Positions 46,826-55,557 of a stretch of DNA of 64,000 nt are shown in pieces. The position numbers were made by a program, and so were the translations under genes. The stretch comes from Pelagibacterium nitratireducens (GTDB lineage: Bacteria > Pseudomonadota > Alphaproteobacteria > Rhizobiales > Devosiaceae): positions 1,282,501 through 1,346,500 of the forward strand of contig NZ_CP146275.1 of assembly GCF_037044555.1 (NCBI RefSeq). Reading direction: 5' to 3'. How positions within the stretch are numbered: position 1 is the first letter of the stretch; every line of letters begins with the position of its first letter. The notes beneath the pieces are model-generated. The model was not told where the DNA came from, made no database searches, and saw only the letters and a list, made by a program, of their open reading frames with translations.

Positions 46826-47944
46826 TTACATGGCCAGTGCCTTTTCGGCCGGCAGATAATCATAGCCGAGGACTTCGGCCACCGGCTCGCATGTTATGGC
46901 GCCATGGGCCACATTCAGCCCATTGCGCAAATGGCCATCCTCGGCCAGCGCTCTTTTCCAGCCCTTGTTGGCCAGCGCCAGAGCGAAGGGCAGGGTGACG
47001 TTGTTGAGCGCGTAGGTCGATGTCCGGGCCACCCCGCCGGGCATGTTGGCCACGCAATAGTGGACGATGTCGTCGACGACATAGGTCGGGGCGGCGTGGG
47101 TTGTGGGCTTTGAGGTCTCAAAACACCCGCCCTGATCGATGGCGACATCGACCAGCACCGCGCCGGGCTGCATGGTGGCCAGCATGTCGCGTGTCACCAG
47201 TTTGGGTGCAGCGGCGCCGGGCACCAGCACGGCCCCGATCACCAGATCGGCCTCGGCAATGGCGGTGGCGACCGCGGCGCGGTTGGAATAGAGCACGCGG
47301 GCCGAGGCGCCGAAATGGTTGGACAGCCGCTCGAGCGCTGCGGGGCTCTTGTCCAAAATTGTCACGTCGGCGTGCATGCCGACGGCCATCTGCGCCGCAT
47401 GAAAGCCCACGACGCCGCCGCCGAGCACGGCCACCTTGGCTGGATGGACGCCGGGCACGCCGCCCAAAAGAACGCCGCGTCCGCCATGGGATTTTTCCAG
47501 CGCCGTTGCGCCGGCCTGAATGGACATGCGGCCGGCCACCTGGCTCATGGGCCGCAGCAGCGGCAGCCCGCCGGTCGGGTCGGTCACCGTTTCATAGGCG
47601 ATGCAGATGGCGCCCGATTTCACCAGATCGGCGGTCTGTTCGGGGTCGGGGGCAAGGTGGAGATAGGTGAAAAGGATCTGGCCGTCCGAGAGCATGGCGC
47701 GCTCTGCGGCCTGTGGCTCCTTGACCTTGACGATCATTTCGCTTTTGGCAAAGACCGCGCCCGCATCGGGGGCGATTTTGGCGCCGGCGGCCTCATAGGC
47801 GGCGTCGGCCGCGCCGATCCCGGCGCCGGCACCGGTTTCGATCAGGATGTCATGGCCTGCAGCGACAAGTTCGGCAGCGCTTTCAGGGGTCAGGCCGACC
47901 CGATATTCATGGTTCTTGATTTCTCTCGGCACGCCGATACGCAT
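46826..47944 (-). CDS. ald: Alanine dehydrogenase
   Basis: 372 aa. N-terminal [20 protein letters not shown] and the pyruvate-binding VKVKEPQ and FTYLHLAPD segments. The NAD fold shows [21 protein letters not shown], and the later [27 protein letters not shown] is a family hallmark. It reversibly deaminates L-alanine to pyruvate. The start at 47944 follows AAGGAGAGGGAG. It is divergent from an Lrp/AsnC regulator, the usual AldR-ald layout, with a perfect palindrome between. Confidence 0.96.
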   Translation of the reverse strand: MRIGVPREIKNHEYRVGLTPESAAELVAAGHDILIETGAGAGIGAADAAYEAAGAKIAPDAGAVFAKSEMIVKVKEPQAAERAMLSDGQILFTYLHLAPDPEQTADLVKSGAICIAYETVTDPTGGLPLLRPMSQVAGRMSIQAGATALEKSHGGRGVLLGGVPGVHPAKVAVLGGGVVGFHAAQMAVGMHADVTILDKSPAALERLSNHFGASARVLYSNRAAVATAIAEADLVIGAVLVPGAAAPKLVTRDMLATMQPGAVLVDVAIDQGGCFETSKPTTHAAPTYVVDDIVHYCVANMPGGVARTSTYALNNVTLPFALALANKGWKRALAEDGHLRNGLNVAHGAITCEPVAEVLGYDYLPAEKALAM

Positions 47945-48000
47945 GTCGATCTCCCTCTCCTTGTGAAGACAACAGTGTAACGCGGCTAAAGCACAGTGAC

Positions 48001-48020
48001 ATTGCAGATTGATCTGCAAT
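48001..48020. promoter_or_regulatory. Lrp-type operator palindrome between ald and its regulator
   Basis: Perfect 9-bp inverted repeat ATTGCAGAT / ATCTGCAAT with a 2-base centre, 57 bases from the ald start and 48 from the regulator start. Size and A/T-flanked symmetry suit an Lrp/AsnC dimer. Confidence 0.7.
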
Positions 48021-48067
48021 TCTTTAAACGGGCGGGATGCTGTTGCGCCATGTAGGGGAAACGCGTG

Positions 48068-48532
48068 ATGAAATTGCCCATCGATGAGATCGATCGCAAG
48101 ATCCTGCGCGCCATCCAGAAGGATTCAGCGCTGTCGATGAGCGAACTCGGCGACCGGATCGGGCTTTCCGCATCGGCCTGTCATCGACGCCTCAAGGCGC
48201 TTGAGGAGCGTGGATTTATCGCTGGCTATCGCGCCGTCCTGAACCGGGGAAAGCTCGGGCTTTCGATGCAGTTTTTCATCGAGTTGTCGCTCACCAGCCA
48301 GTCGGAAAAGACTTTCGAAGCGTTCGAAAAGGCGGTGAGCGACATTCCCGAAATCCTCGAATGCCATCTGATGGCCGGCCAGTCCGACTACATCCTGCGC
48401 GTGGTCTGCGAGGATGCCGCCGCCTTCGAGCGATTGCACCGCGATCTCGTGGCCCGACTGCCCGGGGTTGCGCGGATTCATTCGAATTTGAGCATCAGGG
48501 AAGTCAAGGCGCCGGCCGGGCTTCCGCTTTGA
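48068..48532 (+). CDS. Lrp/AsnC-family regulator (AldR-like)
   Basis: 154 aa. N-terminal helix-turn-helix (about residues 4-60: IDEIDRKILRAIQKDSALSM, LSASACHRRLKALEERGFI) and a RAM ligand-binding domain (about 68-150) with ILECHLMAGQSDYILRVVCED. It probably activates ald in response to alanine. ATG 48068 is preferred; GTG 48065 is one codon upstream. Confidence 0.92.
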   Translation: MKLPIDEIDRKILRAIQKDSALSMSELGDRIGLSASACHRRLKALEERGFIAGYRAVLNRGKLGLSMQFFIELSLTSQSEKTFEAFEKAVSDIPEILECHLMAGQSDYILRVVCEDAAAFERLHRDLVARLPGVARIHSNLSIREVKAPAGLPL

Positions 48533-48688
48533 TCGCCCTGTTGCATACGGAATGTGCGAGAGCCGGGTGCAGGGCGCACATTGAATAGGCAATAGCGGCC
48601 GATGGCTGCGAAATCGGCATTTTTTACTTTACAGTCAAAAATCGCCGCGCTTGTATCAACCCCGGCAAAACCAAGGGGTAATATCATC

Positions 48689-49720
48689 ATGCTTGATCGC
48701 AGACTGTTCACGCTGGCTGCAGGGTCGCTCGTTCTGGGCGCAGGCCTTGCCGTGCCGGCCATGGGCCAGGACCTGACGCCGGTCCGCTTTACGCTCGACT
48801 GGCGCATCGAAGGTCCCGCCGCCGGCTTTATGCTGGCCCGCGACAATGGCTATTTCGAAGAAGAAGGGCTCGATGTGACCTTCGATGTCGGCAATGGCTC
48901 GGTCGAAGTCATCCCGCGCGTCGCAACGGGTGCCTATGACATGGGCTTTGGCGATATCAATTCGCTCATCAAGTTCCTCGACGAGGACGCCAGCCAGCCG
49001 ATCAAGGCGGTGATGATGGTCTATGAAACCCCGACCTTCTCGGTCGTGGGGCGCTCTTCGCTCGGCATCACCGAAGATCCTGCATCGCTCGAAGGCAAGA
49101 CGCTGGGCGCACCGCCGCCCGATGGGGCGTTCGCCCAGTGGCCGGCCTTCGTTGAGGCCTCGGGGATCGACACGTCCGACATCACCATCGAATCCATCGG
49201 CTTCCCGGTGCGTGAGCCGATGCTGGCGCAGGGTGACGTCGATGCGGTGTTCGGGTTCGCTTTCTCGGTGATCCTCAATCTCAAGGCGCAAGGGGTGTCC
49301 GACGAGGACATCGTTCCGATCATGATGGCCGATCACGGGCTCGAGCTGTACGGCAACGCCATTCTGGTCAACACCGATTTCGCCGCCGAAAATCCCGAAG
49401 TGGTCGAAGCCATGCTGCGCGCCCTTGCCAAGGGCTTTGCCGATGCGGTGGCCGATCCTGCCGCCGGCGCGGCTGCGGTGGTTGCAGCCAACGACATTCT
49501 CGATGTCGATATCGAGACCGAGCGGCTGGAAATGGCCAATGAGATGAACATCAATACGCCCTACGTTCAGGAGAACGGGTTCGGCGGCGTGGATATGGAC
49601 CGTCTTGATGCGTCAATCGAACAGCTCGGCACTTCGATCGGCATCTCGTCCGACATCTCGGCAGCGGACGTCTTCGACGACAGCTTCCTGCCGCCCGCCG
49701 AAGAGCGCATGTTCGACTGA
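48689..49720 (+). CDS. ABC transporter substrate-binding protein, NMT1/THI5 type
   Basis: 343 aa. The signal sequence MLDRRLFTLAAGSLVLGAGL begins with a twin-arginine pair and may use Tat or Sec. The mature part has the NMT1 fold: RFTLDWRIEGPAAGFMLARD, GYFEEEGLDVTFDVGNGSVE, AYDMGFGDINSLIKFL. Related proteins bind pyrimidine or riboflavin precursors or sulfonates. The start at 48689 is preceded by AAGGGGT. First gene of a three-gene importer (ATPase 49772, permease 50560). The 156-base leader shows no riboswitch that I recognise. Confidence 0.9.
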   Translation: MLDRRLFTLAAGSLVLGAGLAVPAMGQDLTPVRFTLDWRIEGPAAGFMLARDNGYFEEEGLDVTFDVGNGSVEVIPRVATGAYDMGFGDINSLIKFLDEDASQPIKAVMMVYETPTFSVVGRSSLGITEDPASLEGKTLGAPPPDGAFAQWPAFVEASGIDTSDITIESIGFPVREPMLAQGDVDAVFGFAFSVILNLKAQGVSDEDIVPIMMADHGLELYGNAILVNTDFAAENPEVVEAMLRALAKGFADAVADPAAGAAAVVAANDILDVDIETERLEMANEMNINTPYVQENGFGGVDMDRLDASIEQLGTSIGISSDISAADVFDDSFLPPAEERMFD

Positions 49721-49771
49721 TCACGCTTTGGCCGGGCTTGTTGTGAGCCCGGCCAGCAGAGGGGGCAGACC

Positions 49772-50563
49772 ATGAGCAAACCGCTCGTTGAAATCGAAAA
49801 TGTCGACATGCGCTATGGCGGGCCGGAGGGCACGCTGGCCGTCTCGGGGCTCGACATGAGCGTCGCCAAGGGCGAGTTCGCGGCCGTGGTCGGGCCGTCG
49901 GGGTGCGGGAAATCGACACTGATGAAGCTGGTCACGGGCCTGCATATCCCGCAGACCGGAGTGGTGACGGTGGCGGGCAGCTACGTCACCAAGCCGGTCT
50001 CCATTGTCGGCATGGCGTTCCAGAACCCAACGATGCTGCCCTGGCGCACCACGCTCGATAACATTCTGCTGCCCCTCGAGATCGTCGAAAAGCACCGCCA
50101 TCGCCTGCGCCGGCACAAGGCCGAATATGTCGCCAAGGCCGAGGCGCTGCTCGAAACGGTGGGGCTGAAAGGCTTCGGCTCGAAATTTCCCTGGCAGCTT
50201 TCGGGCGGCATGCAGCAGCGGGCCAATCTGTGCCGCGCGCTGATCCATGAACCCGATCTGTTGATGCTGGACGAGCCGTTCGGTGCGCTTGACGCGTTCA
50301 CCCGCGAGGAACTCTGGCAGGTGATCCGCGATTTGCACGCCGCGCAGGGCGTCACCATTGTCCTTGTCACCCACGATTTGCGCGAAGCGGCGTTTCTGGC
50401 CGATACCATCCATGTGATGAGTGCGCGCCCGGGGCGGGTGGTCAACGTGCACACCGTGCCGTTCCCCCGCCCGCGCGAACTGGATGTGATGTACGAACCG
50501 GACTTCAACGACATGGTCCATGCGCTGCGGGCCGAAATCGCCGAAGCGAGGGCCGTGGCATGA
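49772..50563 (+). CDS. ABC transporter ATP-binding protein, SsuB/TauB type
   Basis: 263 aa. Walker A GPSGCGKST (about residues 47-55), Q-loop MAFQNPTMLPW, signature LSGGMQQRANLCRAL, Walker B LLMLDEPFGALD and VTHDLREAAFLAD. It energises the permease encoded next, which it overlaps by 4 bases. The ligand is set by the binding protein at 48689 and is not identifiable. Confidence 0.93.
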   Translation: MSKPLVEIENVDMRYGGPEGTLAVSGLDMSVAKGEFAAVVGPSGCGKSTLMKLVTGLHIPQTGVVTVAGSYVTKPVSIVGMAFQNPTMLPWRTTLDNILLPLEIVEKHRHRLRRHKAEYVAKAEALLETVGLKGFGSKFPWQLSGGMQQRANLCRALIHEPDLLMLDEPFGALDAFTREELWQVIRDLHAAQGVTIVLVTHDLREAAFLADTIHVMSARPGRVVNVHTVPFPRPRELDVMYEPDFNDMVHALRAEIAEARAVA

Positions 50564-51378
50564 CCGATACACCCGCACCCGCCGTCACCGTCAGCAAACC
50601 GATCGCCAAAAAGCCGTTCAACTGGCTGCCCTGGATGCCGTGGATCTATACGGTCGCCCTGTTTGTCATCTGGGAAATCGGTGTGCGGCTTTCAGGGTTG
50701 CCTCATACCGTGTTCCCGGCGCCAACGCGGATTTTCGAGGCGATTGTCCAGTATTGGCCGGCCATCCAGCGCCATTCGATCCAGACGCTCTATACCACAA
50801 CGCTGGGCTTCATCCTTGCTGTGGTCGGCGGGCTGGCGCTGGGGCTGTTGATCGGCTGGTCGCGGACCATCTATGCCGGGCTCTACCCGATCATGGTGGG
50901 ATTTAACGCCATTCCCAAGGTGGCGCTGGTGCCCATTCTGGTCATCTGGTTCGGCATCGGCACCGTACCGGCCGTTTTGACGGCCTTCCTCATCGCCTTT
51001 TTCCCCATCGTCGTGAACGTTGCGACGGGGCTCGCCACCATCGAGCCGGAAACCGAGGACGTGCTGCGCGCGCTGGGCGCCAAAAAGATGGACATCATGC
51101 TCAAGGTCGGCATCCCGCGCTCGATGCCCTATTTCTTCGGCTCGCTCAAAGTGGCGATCACGCTGGCCTTTGTGGGTTCGGTGATTTCCGAAACCGTTGC
51201 AGCCAATTCCGGGCTTGGGTTCATGATGAGTTCGGCCCAATCCCAGTTCAACGTGCCGCTGGTCTTTGCCGGGCTGGTCATGCTGGCTGTCGAGGGCATC
51301 ATCATGTACGCGCTGATGGCGTGGATCGAAAAGCGCACGACGGGATGGGCCCACCGGTCGACCACAATGGCGGGGTGA
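50560..51378 (+). CDS. ABC transporter permease, SsuC/TauC type
   Basis: 272 aa. A cytoplasmic N-terminus with KKPFNWLPW is followed by about six membrane helices. The coupling loop reads ALGAKKMDIMLKVGIPRSMPYFFGSLKVA. It completes the importer with the two preceding genes. The gene ends 3 bases from the end of the convergent MDR gene, so transcripts from both sides meet here. Confidence 0.93.
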   Translation: MTDTPAPAVTVSKPIAKKPFNWLPWMPWIYTVALFVIWEIGVRLSGLPHTVFPAPTRIFEAIVQYWPAIQRHSIQTLYTTTLGFILAVVGGLALGLLIGWSRTIYAGLYPIMVGFNAIPKVALVPILVIWFGIGTVPAVLTAFLIAFFPIVVNVATGLATIEPETEDVLRALGAKKMDIMLKVGIPRSMPYFFGSLKVAITLAFVGSVISETVAANSGLGFMMSSAQSQFNVPLVFAGLVMLAVEGIIMYALMAWIEKRTTGWAHRSTTMAG

Positions 51379-51381
51379 GTG

Positions 51382-52386
51382 CTATCGCGGCATCTCGATA
51401 ATCACGTCCCCCGCCTTGGTTTCCTTCTCGACGTAGCGGTGCGCCTCGGCGATGGCCTCGAGCGGCATGACGCGGTCGATGATGCCGCGAAGTTTGCCCT
51501 CTGCCACCATCTCGCTCAGCACAAGCATGTCCTTTGTCTTGTCGGGCAGGGGCCGCAGGCCCGTGGTTGCCAGCTTGCCGCGTCTGCCCTGTGCGTCCTT
51601 GCCGCGTATCATGGCCCACAGGATGGCAAATGACGGCGTGGTCGTGAGATAGATGCCGTGCGGTTTCAGGGCCTTCTTGCATGCCAAATAGCTGCTTTTG
51701 CCCACCACATCGAAGATCACGTCATAGGCGGCGCTGACGCTGGTGAAATCGGATGTGTGACGGTCGATGATTGTATCGGCGCCGAGGCTCGAGACCAGAT
51801 CGGCGTTGCGTGCGCTGCACACGGCGGTGATCCGCGCCCCCATATGGCGGGCCAGTTGCACGGCCACGGTGCCGATGCTGCTCGCCGCCCCATTGATCAG
51901 GATCGATTGGCCCGGCCGCAGCTTTGCCTCGTCGCGCAGAAACGGCATGGCGGTCAAAAAGCTGTAGGTGAGGCCAGCCGCCTCGCCGAAATCGAGCGCG
52001 TCAGGCATCAACGCAAGAGGGGCGTCTTCGGACAGCGCCACATATTGGGCCATGGCGGAGGGCAGCGGATCGGTTGTGCCGAACACGCGGTCTCCGGGTG
52101 CAAACCGGGTGACGTTTTCGCCCACCGCCGCAATTTCGCCGGCCACGGCGCCGCCCGGAATGGGCGCCTTAGGGCGCAGCAAGCCTGCGAAAAACCGCAC
52201 GATAAAAGGGTCGGCGGCCCGAAAGGCGCAATCGGGCAGGGTGACTGTCGAGGCGCGCATGCGGATCAGGACGTCATGGGGTCCCATCACCGGCATTGCG
52301 GTTTCGCGCACGGTGATGACTTCGGGCGGGCCGTAGCGCTCGATCCAGGCGGCTTTCATTGTTGCTGCGGGTACAGGCTGGGTCAC
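51382..52386 (-). CDS. Zinc-independent MDR oxidoreductase (quinone reductase-like)
   Basis: 334 aa. MKAAWIERYGPPEVITVRE at the start, then the NADPH-binding GQSILINGAASSIGTVAVQLARHMGA (about 150-175). The catalytic zinc ligands of alcohol dehydrogenases are absent. Members reduce quinones or enals; the substrate is unknown. It overlaps the XRE gene by 4 bases and ends an operon of membrane protein, regulator and oxidoreductase. Confidence 0.9.
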   Translation of the reverse strand: MTQPVPAATMKAAWIERYGPPEVITVRETAMPVMGPHDVLIRMRASTVTLPDCAFRAADPFIVRFFAGLLRPKAPIPGGAVAGEIAAVGENVTRFAPGDRVFGTTDPLPSAMAQYVALSEDAPLALMPDALDFGEAAGLTYSFLTAMPFLRDEAKLRPGQSILINGAASSIGTVAVQLARHMGARITAVCSARNADLVSSLGADTIIDRHTSDFTSVSAAYDVIFDVVGKSSYLACKKALKPHGIYLTTTPSFAILWAMIRGKDAQGRRGKLATTGLRPLPDKTKDMLVLSEMVAEGKLRGIIDRVMPLEAIAEAHRYVEKETKAGDVIIEMPR

Positions 52387-52610
52387 TTTGTATCCTCGTC
52401 ATATTGAAACGCTTCTTCAAGCGGCACGCCAAAGGCACGCGCGATGCGAAAGGCGACTTCGAGAGAGGGCGAATAGCGCCCCTGTTCGATGGCCACCACG
52501 GTCTGGCGGGTCACGCCGACTTTTTCGGCCAGCGCGGCCTGGGTCATCTCCCCGGCGTGGAAACGCAGGGTGCGGATGGTGTTGGAGATTTTTGGTTTTC
52601 CCTTGCCCAC
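52383..52610 (-). CDS. Small XRE-family regulator (YozG-like)
   Basis: 75 aa. One helix-turn-helix: MTQAALAEKVGVTRQTVVAIEQGRYSPSLEVAFRIARAFGVPLEEAF. This short form usually sits beside a membrane protein of the kind encoded just upstream (52616, 5-base gap) and probably autoregulates the operon. Confidence 0.9.
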   Translation of the reverse strand: MGKGKPKISNTIRTLRFHAGEMTQAALAEKVGVTRQTVVAIEQGRYSPSLEVAFRIARAFGVPLEEAFQYDEDTK

Positions 52611-52615
52611 CCGGT

Positions 52616-53044
52616 TTATCCGATCCGGTAGTAAACGAGCTGGGATGCGGCGAAAACGCCGCCGGCCAGCATGGAAATACCAAACAGCACATGAGGCACC
52701 AACACAGTGTCCAGGCCCAGCGCCAGCGCGGCGATGACACCGGCGGTCGCCACCGAGAGCACCGTGTAGCCATTGCGCATGGAGCGGGAATTGACCGCCA
52801 GATCGCGCTCGTCCCCGGCTTCGTCGACCAGCTCTTCGCGCTGGACGATGCTGACCACGATGGTGACCACGATAGAGGCCACGACGTTGAAGACGATCAC
52901 GTAAAGAATGGCCCAGAGCATCTGCCAGGCACCTGCCGAGGCATCGGCCGGAGGCCCCTCACTTGCCAGTCCCCAGCCCACCCATGCCGAGATGACAAGG
53001 GCACTCGTCACCATGATCAGTGCATTCCATTGCTTGTAGCTCAT
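52616..53044 (-). CDS. Four-helix membrane protein paired with the XRE regulator
   Basis: 142 aa. Helices at about residues 8-28, 42-67, 90-112 and 117-138. The acidic cytoplasmic loop between the second and third, VQREELVDEAGDERDLAVN, is a signature of this XRE-associated family (DUF2178-like). The start at 53044 has GGGGAA upstream; 53077 is an unlikely earlier start. The function is unknown. Confidence 0.8.
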   Translation of the reverse strand: MSYKQWNALIMVTSALVISAWVGWGLASEGPPADASAGAWQMLWAILYVIVFNVVASIVVTIVVSIVQREELVDEAGDERDLAVNSRSMRNGYTVLSVATAGVIAALALGLDTVLVPHVLFGISMLAGGVFAASQLVYYRIG

Positions 53045-53296
53045 CGCGTTTCCCCGCGTTTCGATGTGTGCGGACACCGATAGGACCGGATCTTGTTTGA
53101 GTCAAGTTTTTTTGACACAAAGTCGGAAAAATATGATTTAAGGTCATCTTTATCAGACCTCGACACATCGATGATTGCCTGGAAGCCGCGCTTGGCGTCC
53201 GGCGCATTTGGGACTGACGGCAGGGATGAAATTGGGCATGGTTGTCGGACGCTCGCCCGGTGGGTCGTCTTGAAGACAGAGCCAGGGAGAATTGCG

Positions 53297-53956
53297 ATGA
53301 CCATTACGATTACAGCTTTTGAGAGCTCACCCGATCGCGGACGGGGGCTTGCGCGCGACATGCGGGTGCGCTGGGCGTTGGAGGAGGTGGGGCGGCCCTA
53401 TGCGGTAGAACTCGTTTCGTTCAAGGCGATGAAAGAGCCGGCCTATCTGGCGCTGCAGCCTTTCGGGCAGATACCGGTCTATCGCGAAGGCGATCTGACC
53501 CTGTTTGAAACCGGAGCCATCGTCTTTCACCTTGCCCGGCACAACAAAGGGCTGTTGCCGGACGAACCCAACGCCCGCGCGCGTGCCATCACCTGGATGT
53601 TTGCCGCGCTCAATACGGTGGAGCCGCCGATCATCGAACGCGAGCAATCCCATTATACAGTGGGCGAAAAGCCGTGGTTTCCCGAGTTGCTGGCGGTCCT
53701 GGATGAGCGCGCCCGTGCCCGGCTGCAACAGCTTTCAGATCATCTGGGCAATGCGGACTGGCTCGATGGCGATTTCAGCGCCGCCGACCTGCTCATGGTG
53801 CTGGTGCTGCGCCGGATCGAGGGGGATGGGATCCTGGAGAAATTTCCCAATCTTTGCGCCTATGTCGCGCGCGGAGAGGCGCGGCCGGCCTACCAACGTG
53901 CGTATGCGGCCCAGCGTCAGGTGTTTGTGGGCAGGACTAGCGCTCGCCAATCATGA
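53297..53956 (+). CDS. Glutathione S-transferase-like protein
   Basis: 219 aa. Thioredoxin-like N-terminal domain (about residues 1-80: RVRWALEEVGRPYAVELVSF, PFGQIPVYREGDLTLFETGAIVFHLA) and a helical C-terminal domain with ADLLMVLVLRRIE. It probably conjugates or reduces substrates with glutathione; the catalytic residue is not clear. Start 53297 follows AGGGAG; the longer frame to 53093 covers the divergent promoter region. The last 20 bases overlap the convergent gene. Confidence 0.87.
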   Translation: MTITITAFESSPDRGRGLARDMRVRWALEEVGRPYAVELVSFKAMKEPAYLALQPFGQIPVYREGDLTLFETGAIVFHLARHNKGLLPDEPNARARAITWMFAALNTVEPPIIEREQSHYTVGEKPWFPELLAVLDERARARLQQLSDHLGNADWLDGDFSAADLLMVLVLRRIEGDGILEKFPNLCAYVARGEARPAYQRAYAAQRQVFVGRTSARQS

Positions 53957-54209
53957 TCGAGGCGCCAAACACGCCAAGCGCCAACAGCCCGAAGCCGAAG
54001 ATCATGACGATGTTGGGATTGTGAACCCAGCCCATGGGCGCAAAACGCCCTAGCCAGACCGGATGATAGATCGCCACGCCGAAACCGGACCAGCCCCCGG
54101 CAAACACCGAATAGAACCGCTCGCGCCATTTCGCCTTGGGCAGCAGCCCCTTTATGGCGGCGACAAGGATCATCAGGCCGGCGACAGGGACGAGCAGGGT
54201 CTGGAGCAT
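53937..54209 (-). CDS. Small membrane protein, hypothetical
   Basis: 90 aa, helices at about residues 4-20, 33-52 and 68-86 (IVMIFGFGLLALGVFGASIM). Aromatic-rich middle (GGWSGFGVAIYHPVWLGRF). No family recognised. Start 54209 rather than 54446, because the upstream extension crosses an intergenic repeat. It is convergent with the GST-like gene and overlaps it by 20 bases. Confidence 0.65.
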   Translation of the reverse strand: MLQTLLVPVAGLMILVAAIKGLLPKAKWRERFYSVFAGGWSGFGVAIYHPVWLGRFAPMGWVHNPNIVMIFGFGLLALGVFGASIMIGER

Positions 54210-54334
54210 GGCGGACGGTTTCCGGTTGAACGGGGTCGATATACGCCCATCCTTGCCGCTGCGCCAGAGCGGCGATGTCACATGGTGGTGGTTGATTCGG
54301 TATTTGCCTAGTTGCCCCGTTCCTCCAAAACCCC

Positions 54335-54462
54335 CTCCGTCACCCCGGCTCCCCGCTTTCGCGGGGACAGGCCCGAGCCGGGGCCCAGTACACTCCACAC
54401 CGGTGACGGAACCGCCAGCGCTGCCGGTTACTGGATCCCGGATCAAGTCCGGGATGACGGCG
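54335..54462. repeat. Composite intergenic palindromic repeat, copy 1
   Basis: Contains a nested hairpin (CCCCGGCTC 54343-54351 with GAGCCGGGG 54375-54383, inner stem CCCCGC/GCGGGG) and, near its end, ATCCCGGA-TCAAG-TCCGGGAT followed by GACGG. The same closing motif, with drift, ends the second copy at 57784-57889. Dispersed repeats with this GGATCCCGGATCAAG pattern are common in alphaproteobacteria. Confidence 0.8.
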
Positions 54463-54486
54463 GTGGAGAGGGAGGCGTCGGTTGAC

Positions 54487-54909
54487 CTAATCCCGCTTTT
54501 GCGTCAGTGCCATGCCGGCAATGATCATCGTCACGCCGATAGCGCTGGCCGCGAGATTCTCGGTGTTGCCGCGTGCCAGATCGAGCAGCACGCCGGAAAT
54601 CATCTGGCCGCCAATGACCAGCATGGCGGTGTTGATGGCCCCGATGCGGGCGATGAGCCAGCTGCCCGAGGCAACGAAAACCACCCCGATGGTGCCGCCC
54701 AGATAGGCGTACCATGGCGCATTCAGGGCGCCTTGGGGCCAAAGGCCGCCAATGATCAGGCCGAATACCGTAAGCACCGCAAAGCCGACGATGTGGTTCC
54801 AGTACGAGGCGATCAGCGCCGTGGTCGACAGCGCCAGCCGACCGTTCAGTTGGCGCGAGAGCGAAACCAGAATACCCGCCAGCAGGGCGAACAGGATTGC
54901 CGTGGTCAT
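54487..54909 (-). CDS. DUF606/YdcZ-type DMT transporter subunit
   Basis: 140 aa, five membrane helices. N-terminal LLAGILVSLSRQLNGRLAL and the later PWYAYLGGTIGVVFVASGSWLI match the DUF606 repeat. It is a half-size relative of EamA exporters. The paired gene upstream (54914, 4-base gap) encodes another copy, suggesting a heterodimeric antiparallel transporter. Substrate unknown. Confidence 0.85.
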   Translation of the reverse strand: MTTAILFALLAGILVSLSRQLNGRLALSTTALIASYWNHIVGFAVLTVFGLIIGGLWPQGALNAPWYAYLGGTIGVVFVASGSWLIARIGAINTAMLVIGGQMISGVLLDLARGNTENLAASAIGVTMIIAGMALTQKRD

Positions 54910-54913
54910 CGTC

Positions 54914-55399
54914 CTACCCCTGTCCGAAAATGATGATCATCGAGCCGGCAAAGATCAATGCAAGGGCTGCGAAATCCTTGAGCCGGGGGATACGTCTGGG
55001 CAGGCCGAACAGACCCCAGCGGTCGGCGGCCAGCGAAAACAGCACCTGTCCGGCAAGGCCGAGCGCGAGAGTTCCCGACAGCGCCAGCGGCGTGTTGACG
55101 GTCGTCGAGGTCAACGTCACGGTCAACGCGCCCGAGACGCCGCCCAGATAGGCCCACAGGGGGGCATGGGGCTTTTCGGTCGTCGTGCCCGATCGAGGGG
55201 CAAGGCGCAACAGCGCCAGAAAGATCAGCGCGGCCACCGTGCCGGTGCCGTGGGCGACCCATGACGAATACATCGCCCCGCCATGCAACCCGACCAGCCC
55301 GTTGAAATCGACCATCAGGGTCAAAAGCCCGCCACTGGCGAAGGCCAAAAGCAGATGAAGCGGGGCGGGGCGACGGGCGGATAACGGGGTGGATGACAT
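54914..55399 (-). CDS. DUF606/YdcZ-type DMT transporter subunit
   Basis: 161 aa, five membrane helices after a short basic N-terminus. PLWAYLGGVSGALTVTLTSTTVN is the DUF606 signature. It is paired with the gene at 54487. Compared with its partner it carries about 20 extra N-terminal residues, so the two subunits are not interchangeable copies. Confidence 0.85.
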   Translation of the reverse strand: MSSTPLSARRPAPLHLLLAFASGGLLTLMVDFNGLVGLHGGAMYSSWVAHGTGTVAALIFLALLRLAPRSGTTTEKPHAPLWAYLGGVSGALTVTLTSTTVNTPLALSGTLALGLAGQVLFSLAADRWGLFGLPRRIPRLKDFAALALIFAGSMIIIFGQG

Positions 55400-55557
55400 G
55401 GCGAATCGTCCGGTGGGCGGTACACTCGCTATAAGCGCATTTGCCCGACCGCCAAAGCCGGCTTTGATAGCCGGTCGCAGATTGCAGGAAACAGCTTTGC
55501 TGGTCTGTTGCCAGCCCCACCTGCCGTGCCATACTCGCCGTGAGGAGATTTGCCGTC

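Noticed and set aside
48533..48688. TPP or other riboswitch before the NMT1-type importer
   Set aside because: The family can be thiamine-linked, but no conserved riboswitch core was seen in the 156-base leader.
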